This document shows positions 63,400-64,000 of a stretch of DNA of 64,000 nt, in pieces (the first letter of the stretch is position 1; each line of letters opens with the position of its first letter). The stretch is from the NCBI GenBank assembly GCA_017468395.1, contig JAFUIR010000017.1:1-64000 (forward strand), written 5' to 3'. This stretch comes from Lachnospiraceae bacterium (GTDB taxonomy: Bacteria; Bacillota; Clostridia; Lachnospirales; Lachnospiraceae). The translations under genes and the position numbers were made by a program. Below the pieces are notes generated by a model, which was not told the origin of the DNA, made no database searches, and worked only from the letters and a program-made list of their open reading frames with translations.

Positions 63400-64000
63400 T
63401 TAAAGGAAATGATAGTTTATAATTTGTTGAATCAGTTCTGAACTTAGAGGGTTTTCTTTGGTTTCGTATGTGGTAATGAGATGAATGGTCGGTATGATTT
63501 TGTGAGAAGTATAGAGTTGGAGTTTGGAGTGGGTGTTTTTGCAATAGGACGGGTCGTCCATTAAACCAAAGTGCTCCCAATAGAAAATTTTGTCATTTTG
63601 GGGATGGCGGATGGTAAAGTCAGGGAAGATGGTTTGTTCGCCCAGTTGAAGAGCGCATTCATAACGAAAAGGGATTTTGTTTACATATAGCAAGGTTGCG
63701 ATGAGGGCTTCAGATTTGGAGCGGACCAAAATACCGGATGTTGTTTTGTGGATGAGTTGCTCTGGGAATTTTAAATTTTTCTCGTAGGGAGAATTTGCCC
63801 ATGTTTGAAGTGCGCGAGACTGTAGTGCGAAATGGTTGTTAAGAAGTTCCTGATATGCAGGGTCTTTGGTAAGGGTTTGCATGGATTGACTATAGTAGTC
63901 AGTATGGCGTTTTAAGTAAGAATCAATGGCTTCTTTTTCTTGCAATAGGTCCTCTAACTGCAGTGCCAGGTACTTTTTGGCGGCAAGTGTTTCAGCGAAT
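63400..64000 (-). CDS. PD-(D/E)XK nuclease-like protein, partial (5' end outside window)
   Basis: The frame is open to the end of the window, so only the C-terminal ~200 residues are present. GILVRSKSEALIATLLYVNKIPFRYEC, then GEQTIFPDFTIRHPQNDKIFYWEHFGLMDD form the core of a PD-(D/E)XK-type nuclease: Glu in RSKSE, Asp in PDF and Glu in WEHF are the likely metal ligands. The role is unknown; nuclease-like proteins of this type sit in many accessory regions. It is the first gene beyond the repeat block that follows spoVAC. Confidence 0.65.
   Translation of the reverse strand, partial: FAETLAAKKYLALQLEDLLQEKEAIDSYLKRHTDYYSQSMQTLTKDPAYQELLNNHFALQSRALQTWANSPYEKNLKFPEQLIHKTTSGILVRSKSEALIATLLYVNKIPFRYECALQLGEQTIFPDFTIRHPQNDKIFYWEHFGLMDDPSYCKNTHSKLQLYTSHKIIPTIHLITTYETKENPLSSELIQQIINYHFL

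Overview
The window looks like a chromosomal segment from a low-to-mid GC, endospore-forming Firmicute of the Lachnospiraceae type. I base this on a complete spoIIA operon (spoIIAA-spoIIAB-sigF), spoVAA-AB-AC, a valine T-box, asnA, ECF-type vitamin transport, xylan and galactan hydrolases, and gene content typical of gut Clostridia. No rRNA, tRNA, CRISPR array, integrase or transposase was recognised.

Layout. (1) 1-6 kb: the 3' end of a DNA methyltransferase gene followed at once by a DpnI-type endonuclease that cuts methylated DNA; a MarR regulator with clear palindromic operators driving two separate ArsA/GET3-like ATPases with a small protein between them; a RelB-YoeB toxin-antitoxin pair. 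(2) 6-15.3 kb: an accessory region of small, mostly unrelated, same-direction genes (cytidine deaminase, DUF4303, a P-loop kinase, DUF1801, paired chromate transporters, DUF3781, GyrI-like) mixed with broken genes (DUF5677, PEBP, GrpB, TfoX, a RelE stub, a small membrane protein). Short related sequence tags recur in the gaps, so the region resembles a cassette array. A MarR-flavodoxin pair on the minus strand interrupts it. (3) 15.3-27 kb: an EEP-family phosphatase/nuclease, a GH10 xylanase lipoprotein, a GNAT, asnA, a GH43 enzyme, a radical-SAM DNA-repair pair, an HPr-like protein lacking the catalytic His, a DinG-like helicase with a Cas4-like N-terminus, and endonuclease IV. (4) 27-48.5 kb: a heterodimeric ABC exporter, a membrane-anchored PIG-L deacetylase, carB without carA, a very large multidomain GH53 galactanase ending in LysM, PadR-DUF1700-DUF4097, a pyridoxamine kinase with its ECF S-component, and a second heterodimeric ABC exporter. 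(5) 48.5-51 kb: an AT-rich insert-like stretch with a lipoprotein and a secreted serine protease, bordered by related hairpin repeats. (6) 51-63 kb: a T-box-controlled valS, folC, a zinc-ribbon/TPR membrane protein, the spoIIA operon, a membrane-anchored GH25 lysozyme, a thioesterase and spoVAA-AB-AC. (7) 63-64 kb: tandem repeats and GGGCGT/ACGCCC hairpins, then a partial PD-(D/E)XK-like gene.

Most ordinary genes are confidently named. The most unusual signals are the repeated tags in the 6-15 kb array, the dispersed TTGGGCGT hairpin family shared by the 48-51 kb and 63 kb regions, the two-ArsA module with matching palindromic operators, and the spoVA operon that stops after spoVAC where repeats begin. 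All statements come from reading the sequence by eye; no database search or folding calculation was run.
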